Shown here: positions 7,270-14,458 of the stretch, in pieces
Numbering within the stretch: the first letter of the stretch is position 1
Layout: each line of letters begins with the position of its first letter
IMG/VR virus record: IMGVR_UViG_3300033145_001914
Span: 1 to 40,718 of that record
Reading direction: 5' to 3' (one strand)
DNA from: a virus
Length of the DNA stretch: 40,718 nucleotides
Made by a program: the position numbers and the translations under genes
The notes under the pieces: generated by a model
Told to the model about the DNA's origin: nothing
Databases searched by the model: none
Seen by the model: the letters and a program-made list of their open reading frames with translations, nothing else

Positions 7270-8463
7270 TTACTTTCTCCTCGACCGTCTTCTGCCTGAA
7301 GAAGGTTCGTCAGTACTGGAGTCTCCAGATTTACGACGGCTTCGACCTTGTGTTTTTTCTTTCTTTGTATCCTTTTCCTTTGCTTCTGTTACTTCCTTTG
7401 CTTCTGTTTCTTTAGTCTCCTTTTTTAATTCATCTTGCTTTGCAGCACAAGCCTGAAAAATATCTTCTTCACAATTTTCACAATCAGAGTCATTTGGATC
7501 ACAATCAACTCCGAATTCTTTTCCGACAGGACATGTATCCCAAGGAACATCATCTATTTTCCCATGAGTCTCCATCTCTTCTTTTTCATCAAATCGTTTG
7601 CGGGTTCTTCCTGTAGTTTTTCCTTCTGTCTTTACTTCCTCTGAATGAGTTTTTGCAGCTTCCTCTTCCGTATCGTTATCGTCCATTCCCAGATGAGCTT
7701 TTGCCACCTCTTCGTAGGTTGGGATAACAAGCATTTTATCCAGAGGAAAAGTTTTATCCAGAATATTGTCTTTATATTTGTCTCTGGGCTGGAAGGAAAT
7801 TGAATGAGCCTCAACAAAAGAATTTTTACCCAGCTTTTTCTCTCTCCCTTTAAACTCAATAGATGAGCCCTCTTCCAAATCACTGAAAGTTACGAGCCCT
7901 TCATCTTCTGTTTCCATTGCTTCTTGTAACATTTCCTCGAACAGGTAATATGAAACATCCTCCCATAGCATAATTGAGGTATCAGGAGTATCGTAATCAA
8001 ATATATTGTAAAAGCATCTCCAGCGGGGTTTAAGAGCCTGTATTTTTTTGGTATCTTGCTCTTCATCGTCTTTGTCCCATTCCGCATACATCTCTTCGCA
8101 AAGAGGGCATTTTTTGCCGAAGGCAAGCCTATTGCAAAGAAAAACATCATTGTTTTCCCCGACTCCATAATGAACGGGGATTTCCAGTTTGTAATCTGTA
8201 AATCCTACTTCCAAGCCGATTGCCGTACCGGAAACACTTCTGAGATTCTTGTACCAATCTTGCGTAATTTCAAAAGGTAATATGTCGATGTAGTTGCTTT
8301 CTTTACCGGATTTGATTTCATATTTGGCTATTTTTCTATCTCCTGCTTTTGAAAAATCAAGTACTGATTTCTTTCCCAATCCTCGCTGCCCTCTTTCGTT
8401 AACTCCTCTTTTCGTTCTCTTTCTTAATGCTTCTCGTCTTTGTTCTGCTGATATTCTCGGCAT
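7270..8463 (-). CDS. gp32-like single-stranded DNA-binding protein
   Basis: The start is the ATG at 8461-8463 (MPRISAEQRREAL...), which has GGAGA 6 nt upstream; a longer frame would add nine residues without a good site. The protein has about 397 residues. The core contains a zinc-type CPLCEEMYAEWD and aromatic-rich OB-fold-like segments (RWRCFYNIFDYD), as in T4 gp32. A second Cys cluster (CDPNDSDCENCEEDIFQAC) lies near residue 330. The C-terminal 60 residues are alternately acidic and basic, ending in RRRSRRK, unlike the purely acidic tail of T4 gp32. It should coat ssDNA for the replisome and recombinase. Confidence 0.75.
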   Translation of the reverse strand: MPRISAEQRREALRKRTKRGVNERGQRGLGKKSVLDFSKAGDRKIAKYEIKSGKESNYIDILPFEITQDWYKNLRSVSGTAIGLEVGFTDYKLEIPVHYGVGENNDVFLCNRLAFGKKCPLCEEMYAEWDKDDEEQDTKKIQALKPRWRCFYNIFDYDTPDTSIMLWEDVSYYLFEEMLQEAMETEDEGLVTFSDLEEGSSIEFKGREKKLGKNSFVEAHSISFQPRDKYKDNILDKTFPLDKMLVIPTYEEVAKAHLGMDDNDTEEEAAKTHSEEVKTEGKTTGRTRKRFDEKEEMETHGKIDDVPWDTCPVGKEFGVDCDPNDSDCENCEEDIFQACAAKQDELKKETKETEAKEVTEAKEKDTKKEKTQGRSRRKSGDSSTDEPSSGRRRSRRK

Positions 8464-8599
8464 TTTGTTTCTCCTTTCTTTTTTCCTCAAAGAATGTTTT
8501 AACCGATATTTTAGTTCCTATTCTTATAACAATTGCAAACAAAATGAAAGCAATCATTACAAAAGGAATCCACTGTAGTATTTCAAAAAATGTTTTCAT
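8399..8599 (-). CDS. possible small membrane protein overlapping the SSB start
   Basis: The 66-residue frame has one clear hydrophobic helix (WIPFVMIAFILFAIVIRIG, about residues 10-28) followed by a strongly basic tail. It overlaps the SSB start by 65 nt, and the SSB ribosome binding site lies within it. Its own ribosome binding site is weak. The transmembrane pattern argues for a real gene, the overlap against it. Confidence 0.4.
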   Translation of the reverse strand: MKTFFEILQWIPFVMIAFILFAIVIRIGTKISVKTFFEEKRKEKQNAENISRTKTRSIKKENEKRS

Positions 8600-8603
8600 A
8601 ATC

Positions 8604-8825
8604 TTAAATGATGATTAATCCTTTGTCTTTCACTTTGCTTTCGACAAAAGAGATATTGGTCTGAACCTGGATATTATCTCCTTCCGGGGTTAACTTGCAT
8701 GATAAAGAAATGGATACTTCATTCATTTTTTCATACGCTTTATCTATTTCCGGTTGATAATCTTTAAGATGTTTGCCAATTTGCTTTTCAATTTCTTTTA
8801 TAACTTCCATTGTAATTTCTGCCAT
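8604..8825 (-). CDS. hypothetical protein
   Basis: The 73-residue protein starts with a good ribosome binding site (AAGGAGA, then ATG). It has an N-terminal amphipathic helix (EVIKEIEKQIGKHLKDYQPE) and a beta-strand-rich C-terminal half (SISLSCKLTPEG...). It lies directly 3' of the tRNA-like gene at 8857-9014. No family recognised. Confidence 0.6.
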   Translation of the reverse strand: MAEITMEVIKEIEKQIGKHLKDYQPEIDKAYEKMNEVSISLSCKLTPEGDNIQVQTNISFVESKVKDKGLIII

Positions 8826-8856
8826 TTGTTTTCTCCTTTTTGTTTTTTAATTTATT

Positions 8857-9014
8857 GCTGGGAGCAGGATTTGAACCTGCAATGACCAATGTAGTCAATG
8901 GAGCAGGGTCATGAGTCATTACTTCACTTTACACCTAACTCCTGCGTCTATCCAATGACAAGCAGGTAACAAGATATTATCTCATTCTACACTTGTCAAT
9001 TCCACCATCCCAGC
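8857..9014 (-). tRNA. class II tRNA-like gene (Leu-like) with D-loop and anticodon-loop insertions
   Basis: Acceptor stem GCTGGGA/TCCCAGC and T arm GCAGG-TTCAAAT-CCTGC are perfect. The D-arm start TGGTGGAATTG and its continuation GATAGAC match bacterial tRNA-Leu, but about 40 nt, containing a GACAAG/CTTGTC hairpin, separate them. The anticodon stem GCAGG/CCTGC encloses about 32 nt instead of 7; the 5' part AGTTAGG suggests anticodon UAG (Leu). A variable arm with TGAC/GTCA pairing follows. Total length is 158 nt against about 85 for normal tRNA-Leu. It is either an intron-bearing tRNA, a pseudogene or a mimic. Confidence 0.65.
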
Positions 9015-9020
9015 AATTGA

Positions 9021-9515
9021 TTATTTCCTTGTCCTTTTATTCATCGTTTTTCTTGCACTTTGCGTTGCCTCATCTCTGCTCTTTACAGCAATGTCTTTGC
9101 CTGGTTCGATTTGTCGTTCTTCAGTTGGAGAAGAGAAGTAATTCCCAGACCATAGCTTGACTTCATTTTCCAGGGCATTTTTGCGGTCATCAAAAGCTTT
9201 CAATGCGTTCTTTGCCATGTTCAATTCGTATTCAGCATCAATTTGTTTTTCTTTAACGGCAATATGCGTTTCATTTTCAATACAAAAAGCATCAATTTGC
9301 TGTACTGTGGCTTTTGCATTTTGAGATTTGCATTCCTGAATTAAGCGGGCTTTTACAGTTGCAAGCTCTTCTCCCACTTTTTTCAAAACTCGGTCAAGAT
9401 AAGATACTTCACTGGCATATTTGTATCTTGTACTTGCGTGAGTACGCCATTCCTCGTGCAGATTGTCCAAATCCATATTTAGATCTTCTTCAAAACTCAA
9501 ATTTTCTTCTGTCAT
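9021..9515 (-). CDS. coiled-coil protein, possible recombination mediator
   Basis: A 164-residue, highly helical protein with an acidic N-terminus (EENLSFEEDLNMDLDNLHEE) and a long coiled coil containing WRTHASTRYKYASEVSYLD and KVGEELATVKARLIQECK. The pattern of a YA/L-rich helix followed by Lys/Ala coiled coil is reminiscent of UvsY-type recombination mediators, and the recombinase and SSB genes lie just downstream. That assignment is a guess from context; no diagnostic motif is visible. GAGGAG precedes the ATG. Confidence 0.55.
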   Translation of the reverse strand: MTEENLSFEEDLNMDLDNLHEEWRTHASTRYKYASEVSYLDRVLKKVGEELATVKARLIQECKSQNAKATVQQIDAFCIENETHIAVKEKQIDAEYELNMAKNALKAFDDRKNALENEVKLWSGNYFSSPTEERQIEPGKDIAVKSRDEATQSARKTMNKRTRK

Positions 9516-9536
9516 TTGTTTTCTCCTCTTTAGTTA

Positions 9537-11405
9537 TTAGATTAATAAATCAATTATGGTGTTTTTCTCCAAATTTTCAGGAGACAGATCAATATCATAC
9601 TTTTTACTATCTTGTACTATTTGATTTCCTGCCTTTGCCAATATGTCGTTTAGGCTAATCGTGTTTCTATAAAAATCAAAAAGATATTGTTTGCTATGTT
9701 CAACAAACGGATTGCCAGATACGGTTATTGATTTTCCGATATTAACTTCAGTAAAATAAAACCGACATTCTTTTGTTGTAACTGTTAACAGCCCTAAAAT
9801 CTTTTGCTTCTGCATAATTTTCGTTTTGGCAATGGATAGAACATTGTCAGGGTTCACCATGTAGTTTTGCCCAAAGTTCTTGGCCTTTTCTTTTGCAACA
9901 ATTATTTTAAATGGAATCTCAACTGAATCATCATAATTATAATAATTCACAAACAAGATATAAGAATCCATCTTCTGCTTTTTCACATAAAACAATTCAG
10001 AAGCTCCGTTTGGAGCATCGGTCATATCGCCAGAAAATAAAACAGTTCTATCTTCTGTTCTATACCCACTGTCCCATCCAATTTTACCATTTTGGTTTAT
10101 CATTGACAAATCAAGATCAATACGGTTGTCATTTACGTTTTCCCAGTAAATGCCAACAATCATATCTCGTGGAATAGAGATATACGTTCCCGAAGGAAAA
10201 TAGTCTGTAAATTGTTTTTCTGTTGCTGGCAACATATAAACTATATGCTTAGGAATGTAGATTTTCTTGTTCCTAACTTTTATGCCATCGACGATAGAAT
10301 CCAACACAATATTTAATATTTCTCCTGCTTTCTTTTTATTTTTGAATTGAAAATCTTCTGCCCAACCTTGTCCATTTCTTATCCTGTACAAAATAGATTC
10401 GGGGCTTTTTGTTCGGAATTTTAGTGCATAAGCCAGCCGGATTCGTCTGAATAAATTGACTCGAACAAGCTCTGCTTTTAACTTGTCTATATCTATCTTA
10501 ACATCATTCTTGAGTTTAGCCGTAATTTCATTAAGATAATCTTCAGGCATTGGTTTGTGATATGTTTTGGCAAGCTTTCTGATTTTATTAATAATAGTGC
10601 ACAGCCCACTGTTGGTCTTGAAGGCTAAAAAAATTGGCTTGTATCTATTGAATATCTCTGCCAGTTTTTCCAGACCATATTTCATTTTATATTTATTGAA
10701 TAGTTTGAGTGCAGATATATTCTTGCTGGCTTTAATCGCCTCCAATGTAGCCCTATCTTTGATCAAAAGCGTTTTATCTGTTGATTTATAAATCACATAT
10801 CTCAGAAACTCGCTTGGATTACTTGGGAACAAATCTAAATAATCATAAAGAATAATTTTGGTTTCTTTGTTCTTAATGGAGCTTATATCTGAATCGTCTA
10901 TGTCGACAAAAAGTGCAATATTTATTACATCATTTATTGTATCTTCTTTCAGAGCAACCCCCGTTTGCAACAAAGCCAGTATTTTTTCTTTTAATTCAGC
11001 TTTTGTGTAGCCTCTTATAACTGTAAGCGTTATACCTTCACTATCTGGAAGTTCTAACTTTTCATTAGGAATGTAAACGGAATCCTTATCATAAATTCCT
11101 AATGCCTCAAAATCATAAGCGGTAAAGTAATGGATTAGTTGCTCTATAACAAGCTGTTCAATGCTTGCTTCTTTGATTTTCTTCCATGATTTGTGAAAGG
11201 AACTATTCATCTGTTCTGCTGTCAGAGCTATTTCTTTGGCTATAATTGGAATCGATCGAATAAGCTCTTTTTCAGAATAGTTGGCAATGATTTCTGAAGA
11301 AAAGATAAAACCTTTTCTTATGGTTTTCTTTAAAATTGTTTTATTTTGTTTCTTTTTTTTCTCTGTAATTGGTAATGCTTTGAACAATCTGATTGAAGCT
11401 TTCAT
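9537..11405 (-). CDS. large protein with C-terminal TerD-like domain
   Basis: The start is the ATG at 11403-11405, with GGAGG 6 nt upstream; a longer frame adds four residues. The product is about 622 aa. The first roughly 370 residues are helical and repeat-like (HEAT-like by eye). The C-terminal third contains GIYWENVNDNRIDLDLSMI followed by VLFSGDMTDAPNGASELFYV, resembling TerD-family folds (D-L-D-x-S and S-G-D motifs). TerD domains bind calcium and occur in stress and phage-defence operons. The gene follows the interrupted tRNA at 11481-11598. Role here unknown; a Ro60/TROVE-like RNA-binding role cannot be excluded but no MIDAS motif is seen. Confidence 0.6.
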   Translation of the reverse strand: MKASIRLFKALPITEKKKKQNKTILKKTIRKGFIFSSEIIANYSEKELIRSIPIIAKEIALTAEQMNSSFHKSWKKIKEASIEQLVIEQLIHYFTAYDFEALGIYDKDSVYIPNEKLELPDSEGITLTVIRGYTKAELKEKILALLQTGVALKEDTINDVINIALFVDIDDSDISSIKNKETKIILYDYLDLFPSNPSEFLRYVIYKSTDKTLLIKDRATLEAIKASKNISALKLFNKYKMKYGLEKLAEIFNRYKPIFLAFKTNSGLCTIINKIRKLAKTYHKPMPEDYLNEITAKLKNDVKIDIDKLKAELVRVNLFRRIRLAYALKFRTKSPESILYRIRNGQGWAEDFQFKNKKKAGEILNIVLDSIVDGIKVRNKKIYIPKHIVYMLPATEKQFTDYFPSGTYISIPRDMIVGIYWENVNDNRIDLDLSMINQNGKIGWDSGYRTEDRTVLFSGDMTDAPNGASELFYVKKQKMDSYILFVNYYNYDDSVEIPFKIIVAKEKAKNFGQNYMVNPDNVLSIAKTKIMQKQKILGLLTVTTKECRFYFTEVNIGKSITVSGNPFVEHSKQYLFDFYRNTISLNDILAKAGNQIVQDSKKYDIDLSPENLEKNTIIDLLI

Positions 11406-11445
11406 TTTTTCCTCCAATTAAAAGGCGGAAGGTAATATCGCCAAT

Positions 11446-11470
11446 GATTTTTATAGGAACCTTCTATGCC
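11446..11470. repeat. repeat copy 1 of ATTTTTATAGGAAC..TATGCC motif
   Basis: The plus strand reads ATTTTTATAGGAACC followed by TTCTATGCC. The motif occurs three times within about 210 bp, at 11446-11470, 11524-11547 (inside the tRNA anticodon loop) and 11629-11653. This copy lies between the tRNA and the TerD-like gene, in its 5' untranslated region. Confidence 0.85.
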
Positions 11471-11480
11471 TTATTTTGTT

Positions 11481-11598
11481 TGGGAAGGAAGGTAGGAATC
11501 GAACCTACGACCACCGGTTCCAAATTTTTATAGGAACTTTATATGCCATAAGCGAAAAGTAAAAAAATACCGGTGCTCTACCACTGAGCTACTTCCTT
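11481..11598 (-). tRNA. tRNA with a 50-nt anticodon loop (43 nt too long) and encoded CCA
   Basis: All canonical parts are present: acceptor AAGGAAG/CTTCCTT, D arm GCTC-AGTGGTA-GAGC, anticodon stem CCGGT/ACCGG, T arm GTAGG-TTCGATT-CCTAC, discriminator C and an encoded CCA. The anticodon loop, however, is 50 nt (11519-11568) instead of 7. If the extra 43 nt were removed the loop could read ATTTGGA (anticodon UUG), but the cut sites are ambiguous because ATTT occurs at both ends. The insertion carries the middle copy of the ATTTTTATAGGAAC repeat. The length is too short for a group I intron. Confidence 0.8.
11524..11547. repeat. repeat copy 2, inside the tRNA anticodon loop
   Basis: ATTTTTATAGGAAC followed by TTTATATGCC on the plus strand. 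It makes up about half of the extra sequence in the anticodon loop of the tRNA at 11481-11598, and shares the ATAA continuation with copy 3. Confidence 0.85.
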
Positions 11599-11628
11599 CA
11601 TAAGGGGCGAAGAGTATTATCTTAACAG

Positions 11629-11653
11629 GATTTTTATAGGAACTCTCTGTGCC
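11629..11653. repeat. repeat copy 3, upstream of the tRNA
   Basis: GATTTTTATAGGAACTC followed by TCTGTGCC on the plus strand, between the promoter at 11673-11701 and the tRNA. It would lie near the 5' end of the primary transcript. Confidence 0.85.
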
Positions 11654-11672
11654 CATAAATTACTTATACTAT

Positions 11673-11701
11673 ATTATACAATATTTTTTTTATTTTTAAA
11701 A
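11673..11701 (-). promoter_or_regulatory. phage-type promoter for the tRNA/TerD-like operon
   Basis: The minus strand has TTTTAAAAAT followed by a spacer ending ATTG and then TATAAT (TTGTATAATA context), the same arrangement as at six other operon heads. Transcription would begin just upstream of the repeat-bearing tRNA. Confidence 0.65.
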
Positions 11702-11731
11702 TTATTTAATCTTATTTAATCTTATTTAATC
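11702..11731. repeat. three tandem copies of a 10-bp unit at a stop codon
   Basis: The plus strand contains TTATTTAATC three times in a row. On the minus strand this is GATTAAATAA repeated, placing the stop codon and its context of the gene at 11712-11951 in triplicate. It is probably slippage. Confidence 0.85.
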
Positions 11732-11951
11732 TTACCCGTAAAACCTGAATTGCTTTAATGGTTCTTCCGATTTTCTCTGCTATAATCCTGTCTGAATATT
11801 TCTTGTTCATAATCATATTGATTTCATCAATCGTGTATCTTTGGCGACTGTTGTATGCGTCTTTTTCAAACTGTTTATAATATCTCTGCTTCCCCTTCTG
11901 CCATATTGCATTATGCCTTTTGCGCCATACTTTGTTATTTTTGTAGCTCAT
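11712..11951 (-). CDS. small SANT/Myb-like helix-turn-helix protein
   Basis: A 79-residue basic protein: WRKRHNAIWQKGKQRYYKQF, then YTIDEINMIMNKKYSDRIIA and EKIGRTIKAIQVLRVRLNK. The last block is the pattern of phage SANT/Myb-like or resolvase-type HTH proteins (S-D-x-x-I-A-x-x-I-G-R-T-x-x-A-I-Q-x-x-R). Its start lies 3 nt after the stop of the HNH gene. It probably binds DNA; target unknown. Confidence 0.65.
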   Translation of the reverse strand: MSYKNNKVWRKRHNAIWQKGKQRYYKQFEKDAYNSRQRYTIDEINMIMNKKYSDRIIAEKIGRTIKAIQVLRVRLNKIK

Positions 11952-11953
11952 AA

Positions 11954-12673
11954 TTAATCCAATGACTGATAAGAATAGCCATATTTCTCCGTCATAATAG
12001 ACCGATATAATAATTGATGTTGTTTTCTATTTTTATTTGCTCTTGAATTACAACTTGTACACAAGGTTATTAAGTTCCAAGGATGACAATTTTTCTTGAT
12101 ATAATCAATATGGTGAATAGTTAAAGGTAAATGATTGCATTTACCCCAACAATCAGGATTTTGGCATTTGTTATTGTCTCTGTCTTTTATATTCTTTTTA
12201 TATTCTTTATCTAACCAAACATCACAATATGGTTCTGCTGTTACTCCTCCTTGCCAATTTCCATTGTGTTTTCCTCTGCTTTCATGCCCATCAACAAATC
12301 GATTATATTTTCCGGTACATCTATTAAATTTAGTCTTTTTATTGCATAGTCCACATTCGCAAATTGGGGCTGATTTATCTTTTTCTTTTTTATGTTTATC
12401 TTCTCCATATCTTGGATTATTTTTGCCTTTACATTGATGAGTATAAAGATATTTGTTCCATTGGTTTTTATATTTGTTCCATTTAACTTTTTCTTTACAC
12501 CCACAAGCGCATAACGGAGCTTCTGAATCAGAAGGGCGTTCCTTAAAATTCCTACCTCTTGAATGATGTTGCGACAAAAATTTATTCCATTCATTACGCC
12601 AATATGCCCATGTAACTCTTTTTCCACAACCGCAGGCACAAAGCGGCCCGATTGTTCTCTTAAATTTACCCAT
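11954..12673 (-). CDS. HNH homing endonuclease (cassette 1)
   Basis: The start is the ATG at 12671-12673 with GGAGG 7 nt upstream and the structured leader 21 nt upstream. The 239-aa product has three N-terminal Cys-rich modules of the form C-x-C-G-C...W-x-x-F-x-x-H (CACGCGKRVTWAYW, CACGCKEKVKWNKY, CECGLCNKKTKFNR), probably zinc-based DNA-binding modules. An HNH domain follows: CQNPDCW, LTIHHIDYIKKN, PWNLITLCTSCNSRAN. It lies between the clamp loader and a small HTH gene. Its last residues, YQSLD, resemble the FQTLD end of the clamp loader, perhaps a captured remnant. Confidence 0.88.
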   Translation of the reverse strand: MGKFKRTIGPLCACGCGKRVTWAYWRNEWNKFLSQHHSRGRNFKERPSDSEAPLCACGCKEKVKWNKYKNQWNKYLYTHQCKGKNNPRYGEDKHKKEKDKSAPICECGLCNKKTKFNRCTGKYNRFVDGHESRGKHNGNWQGGVTAEPYCDVWLDKEYKKNIKDRDNNKCQNPDCWGKCNHLPLTIHHIDYIKKNCHPWNLITLCTSCNSRANKNRKQHQLLYRSIMTEKYGYSYQSLD

Positions 12674-12693
12674 GTTTAATCCTCCAAATAAAA

Positions 12694-12760
12694 AAGCCTG
12701 AGAGGGAATCGGGTCAATAATAACCCCTTCATGCATTACTACATGAAGACTCTCAGGCTT
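12694..12760 (-). ncRNA. 67-nt three-way-junction leader RNA, copy 1
   Basis: On the minus strand: P1, AAGCCTGAGAG pairing with CTCTCAGGCTT (11 bp); a 1-nt joint; P2, CTTCATGTA-GTAA-TGCATGAAG (9 bp, GNRA tetraloop); P3 directly adjacent, GGGTT-ATTATT-GACCC (5 bp); a 6-nt joint; then the P1 3' strand followed by a T-run. The structure is shared, with compensating changes, by three other copies. The T-run after P1 makes it terminator-like. It lies 21 nt before the endonuclease ATG. Confidence 0.85.
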
Positions 12761-12797
12761 GCTATTTGAATTAATTATTATTGTACGATTCAACATG

Positions 12798-12826
12798 AGT
12801 ATAATTTACCTATTTATAAAAATCAA
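12798..12826 (-). promoter_or_regulatory. sigma-70-like promoter of HNH cassette 1
   Basis: TTGATT and TATACT separated by 17 nt on the minus strand. The expected transcription start lies about 30 nt before the structured leader. The cassette thus brings its own promoter, distinct from the TTTTAAAAA-type phage promoters. Confidence 0.75.
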
Positions 12827-12836
12827 GGATTATTTT

Positions 12837-13754
12837 TTAATCTAAAGTTTGAAAAGCAGCTAATACTATTCCTGGAAAACCCGTTTGAAATATTGAAACA
12901 CTAAAACAATCTAATATCAAGGCCGCCTTTGCATCTTCACCATTAAGCAATACAGCGGACATATATCCAATAACAGCTCTTCTTATCTTTTCCGGTTCAC
13001 TGCTTTTTAACCCCTTCAGGATCTCTGATATCTTTTTCCAAGATGCATTTTTAAGCATGGCTTGACAAAGTTCTCTAACTTCTTTTTTTAGCTCTGTTTC
13101 TCCTATTGCATCCAACATTTTGCCCGTAGAATCTAAATCAATTACTTTATCTAATGTAACCAGAGCTTCACGGGGAGAACCAAGACAAGATTCAATTATC
13201 TCTTCAATTACTTCTTTTGCAATATCGCATTCTTCTTCTTTTAAAACCCATTCCAAAAGTTCTTTAATTTGATCGTCTTTTAATAATTTGACTTCATAAT
13301 GAGTACATCTTGATCTAACAGTCGGAATAATTTTGCTTAGTTCTGTAGTGCAAAGAATAAAATAAACATGAGAAGGGGTATCTTCCAGCGCCTTTAATAA
13401 GCCTTCTTGAAATTTAGGAGAAGATCCATGTGCTTCATCAATAAGCCAAACTCGACATTTAGAACCCGGTTCAAATGGAAGATAATGCATATTCTGTCTA
13501 ATTTGTCTTGCTACATCAATATTTCCACATTGTACCGCATCAAGTTCTATGAAATCACCCGATGTAATTTTGCATTTTATCGCTGATGATATAAGTCTGG
13601 CAATAGTTGTTTTTCCACAACCTCGTGGCCCATGCAGCAATATTGCATGGGGGCAATCTTCGTTTTCAATTTTATTTTGCACCACTTCTACAGTTGCCTC
13701 ATTACCGATAATTTCAGAAAAACTTACAGGTCTGTATTTATGATATAAAGACAT
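12837..13754 (-). CDS. dnaX: clamp loader ATPase (DnaX/RFC-like)
   Basis: The 305-residue AAA+ protein begins SLYHKYRPVSFSEIIGNE, the classical clamp-loader N-terminus, followed by Walker A HGPRGCGKTT (about residues 42-51), Walker B VWLIDEAHG (about 103-111), sensor 1 FILCTTE and the arginine-finger SRC motif VRSRC (about 147-151). The C-terminal collar region is short. It would load the beta clamps encoded at 20009-21055 and/or 22885-24369. The ThyX gene lies immediately upstream. HNH cassette 1 lies immediately downstream. Confidence 0.9.
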   Translation of the reverse strand: MSLYHKYRPVSFSEIIGNEATVEVVQNKIENEDCPHAILLHGPRGCGKTTIARLISSAIKCKITSGDFIELDAVQCGNIDVARQIRQNMHYLPFEPGSKCRVWLIDEAHGSSPKFQEGLLKALEDTPSHVYFILCTTELSKIIPTVRSRCTHYEVKLLKDDQIKELLEWVLKEEECDIAKEVIEEIIESCLGSPREALVTLDKVIDLDSTGKMLDAIGETELKKEVRELCQAMLKNASWKKISEILKGLKSSEPEKIRRAVIGYMSAVLLNGEDAKAALILDCFSVSIFQTGFPGIVLAAFQTLD

Positions 13755-13758
13755 TTAT

Positions 13759-14406
13759 TTATTCTCCTTTTATATTATCAAAGATTACCGGAACTTTTTC
13801 TTTTAGCTCTTTCAATAATGGTAGCATTAATTCTCTCATCTGCGGATGGGCAGCCTTTGAAGTTCTAAGCTTAAAAACATGCAACCATTCTCGAACATTG
13901 GCCGTCATTACAATTTCCGTTTTAAGAGAATTGGGAAGGACAGAACGAGCTTGCTGAGGAGACCAGCCTAATTCAAGGAGATCAATATAATCTATCTCTG
14001 CTGTTAGCATAGCATTAAGCCATATCTTAGATGGAGAACAAAGCAATTCTGAGGGATCTTCAAACTTATACTCGGCAACTCCTAAATCTTTACACCAAGG
14101 AGGAATAATAAAAGTAACTCCTCCTTTGTAATTACAATATCTTGTTGATTCCTGAGAGTAAGCAGCCAGTCTATGCCTTACAATTTCATGAGTGACTCCC
14201 TTATCACAAACGAATCGCACTGACATAAAAGCGTGTTCGATTACTGAAAGATGTCCTCTCTTCATTACCATCTTAACAAACTTCTCAGCACTTCCCTTTG
14301 TTATTTTATCCTCTGATTTGTAACAGGTTCGACCTGCCGCTTCAATTGTTTCAAGCGGCTTCGGTGAAATAAATAAAATCTTATGACTTGGTTTTATTAA
14401 TCTCAT
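13759..14406 (-). CDS. thyX: flavin-dependent thymidylate synthase-like (ThyX)
   Basis: The 215-residue protein has the ThyX signature RHRLAAYSQESTRY (about residues 77-90), preceded by GHLSVIEHAFMSVRFVCD and ending in a typical WLHVFKLR segment followed by AHPQMRELM. ThyX methylates dUMP using flavin. In phages with modified DNA a homologue can instead make a modified pyrimidine precursor; the DUF1599-like and MazG-like genes upstream fit either dTMP supply or base modification. A phage-type promoter lies just upstream at 14429-14458. Confidence 0.9.
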   Translation of the reverse strand: MRLIKPSHKILFISPKPLETIEAAGRTCYKSEDKITKGSAEKFVKMVMKRGHLSVIEHAFMSVRFVCDKGVTHEIVRHRLAAYSQESTRYCNYKGGVTFIIPPWCKDLGVAEYKFEDPSELLCSPSKIWLNAMLTAEIDYIDLLELGWSPQQARSVLPNSLKTEIVMTANVREWLHVFKLRTSKAAHPQMRELMLPLLKELKEKVPVIFDNIKGE

Positions 14407-14428
14407 TTTTATTTTCTCCTTTTTATTT

Positions 14429-14458
14429 ATTATACAATGTCTTCCTCGTTTTTTAAAA
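14429..14458 (-). promoter_or_regulatory. phage-type promoter for thyX
   Basis: The minus strand has TTTTAAAAAA, a spacer ending CATTG, then TATAAT. The site overlaps the last codons of the gene at 14430-14726 (the stop codon is part of the -10). The thyX start is 23 nt beyond. Confidence 0.6.

Noticed and set aside
7632-8168. Additional minus-strand frames inside the SSB gene
   Set aside because: They are out-of-frame shadows of the SSB gene, with basic and Ile-rich composition and no start signals.
9021-9515. Confident call of UvsY recombination mediator
   Set aside because: Only coiled-coil character and gene context support it; no diagnostic residue pattern could be verified by eye.
11519-11568. 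Group I intron in the tRNA anticodon loop
   Set aside because: The insertion is about 43 nt, far too short for a group I core, and no conserved P/Q/R/S elements are seen.
12694-12760. HEARO / omega RNA of an IscB-type element
   Set aside because: The downstream proteins are small Cys-module HNH or GIY-YIG enzymes without RuvC or bridge-helix features, and the RNA is only 67 nt with a different layout.
12694-12760. P1 inverted repeat as simple insertion-sequence ends
   Set aside because: The inverted repeats lie 45 nt apart upstream of the gene instead of flanking it, and the enclosed sequence has two further conserved stems.
12674-12796. Leader translated as an N-terminal extension of the endonucleases (frame is open in all four copies)
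   Set aside because: The upstream ATG of each extension falls at or within a few nt of the promoter -10, so it would hardly be transcribed. A ribosome binding site and start follow the RNA. The shared peptide pattern is explained by RNA conservation. It is kept in mind for copy 3, which has ATA at the start position.
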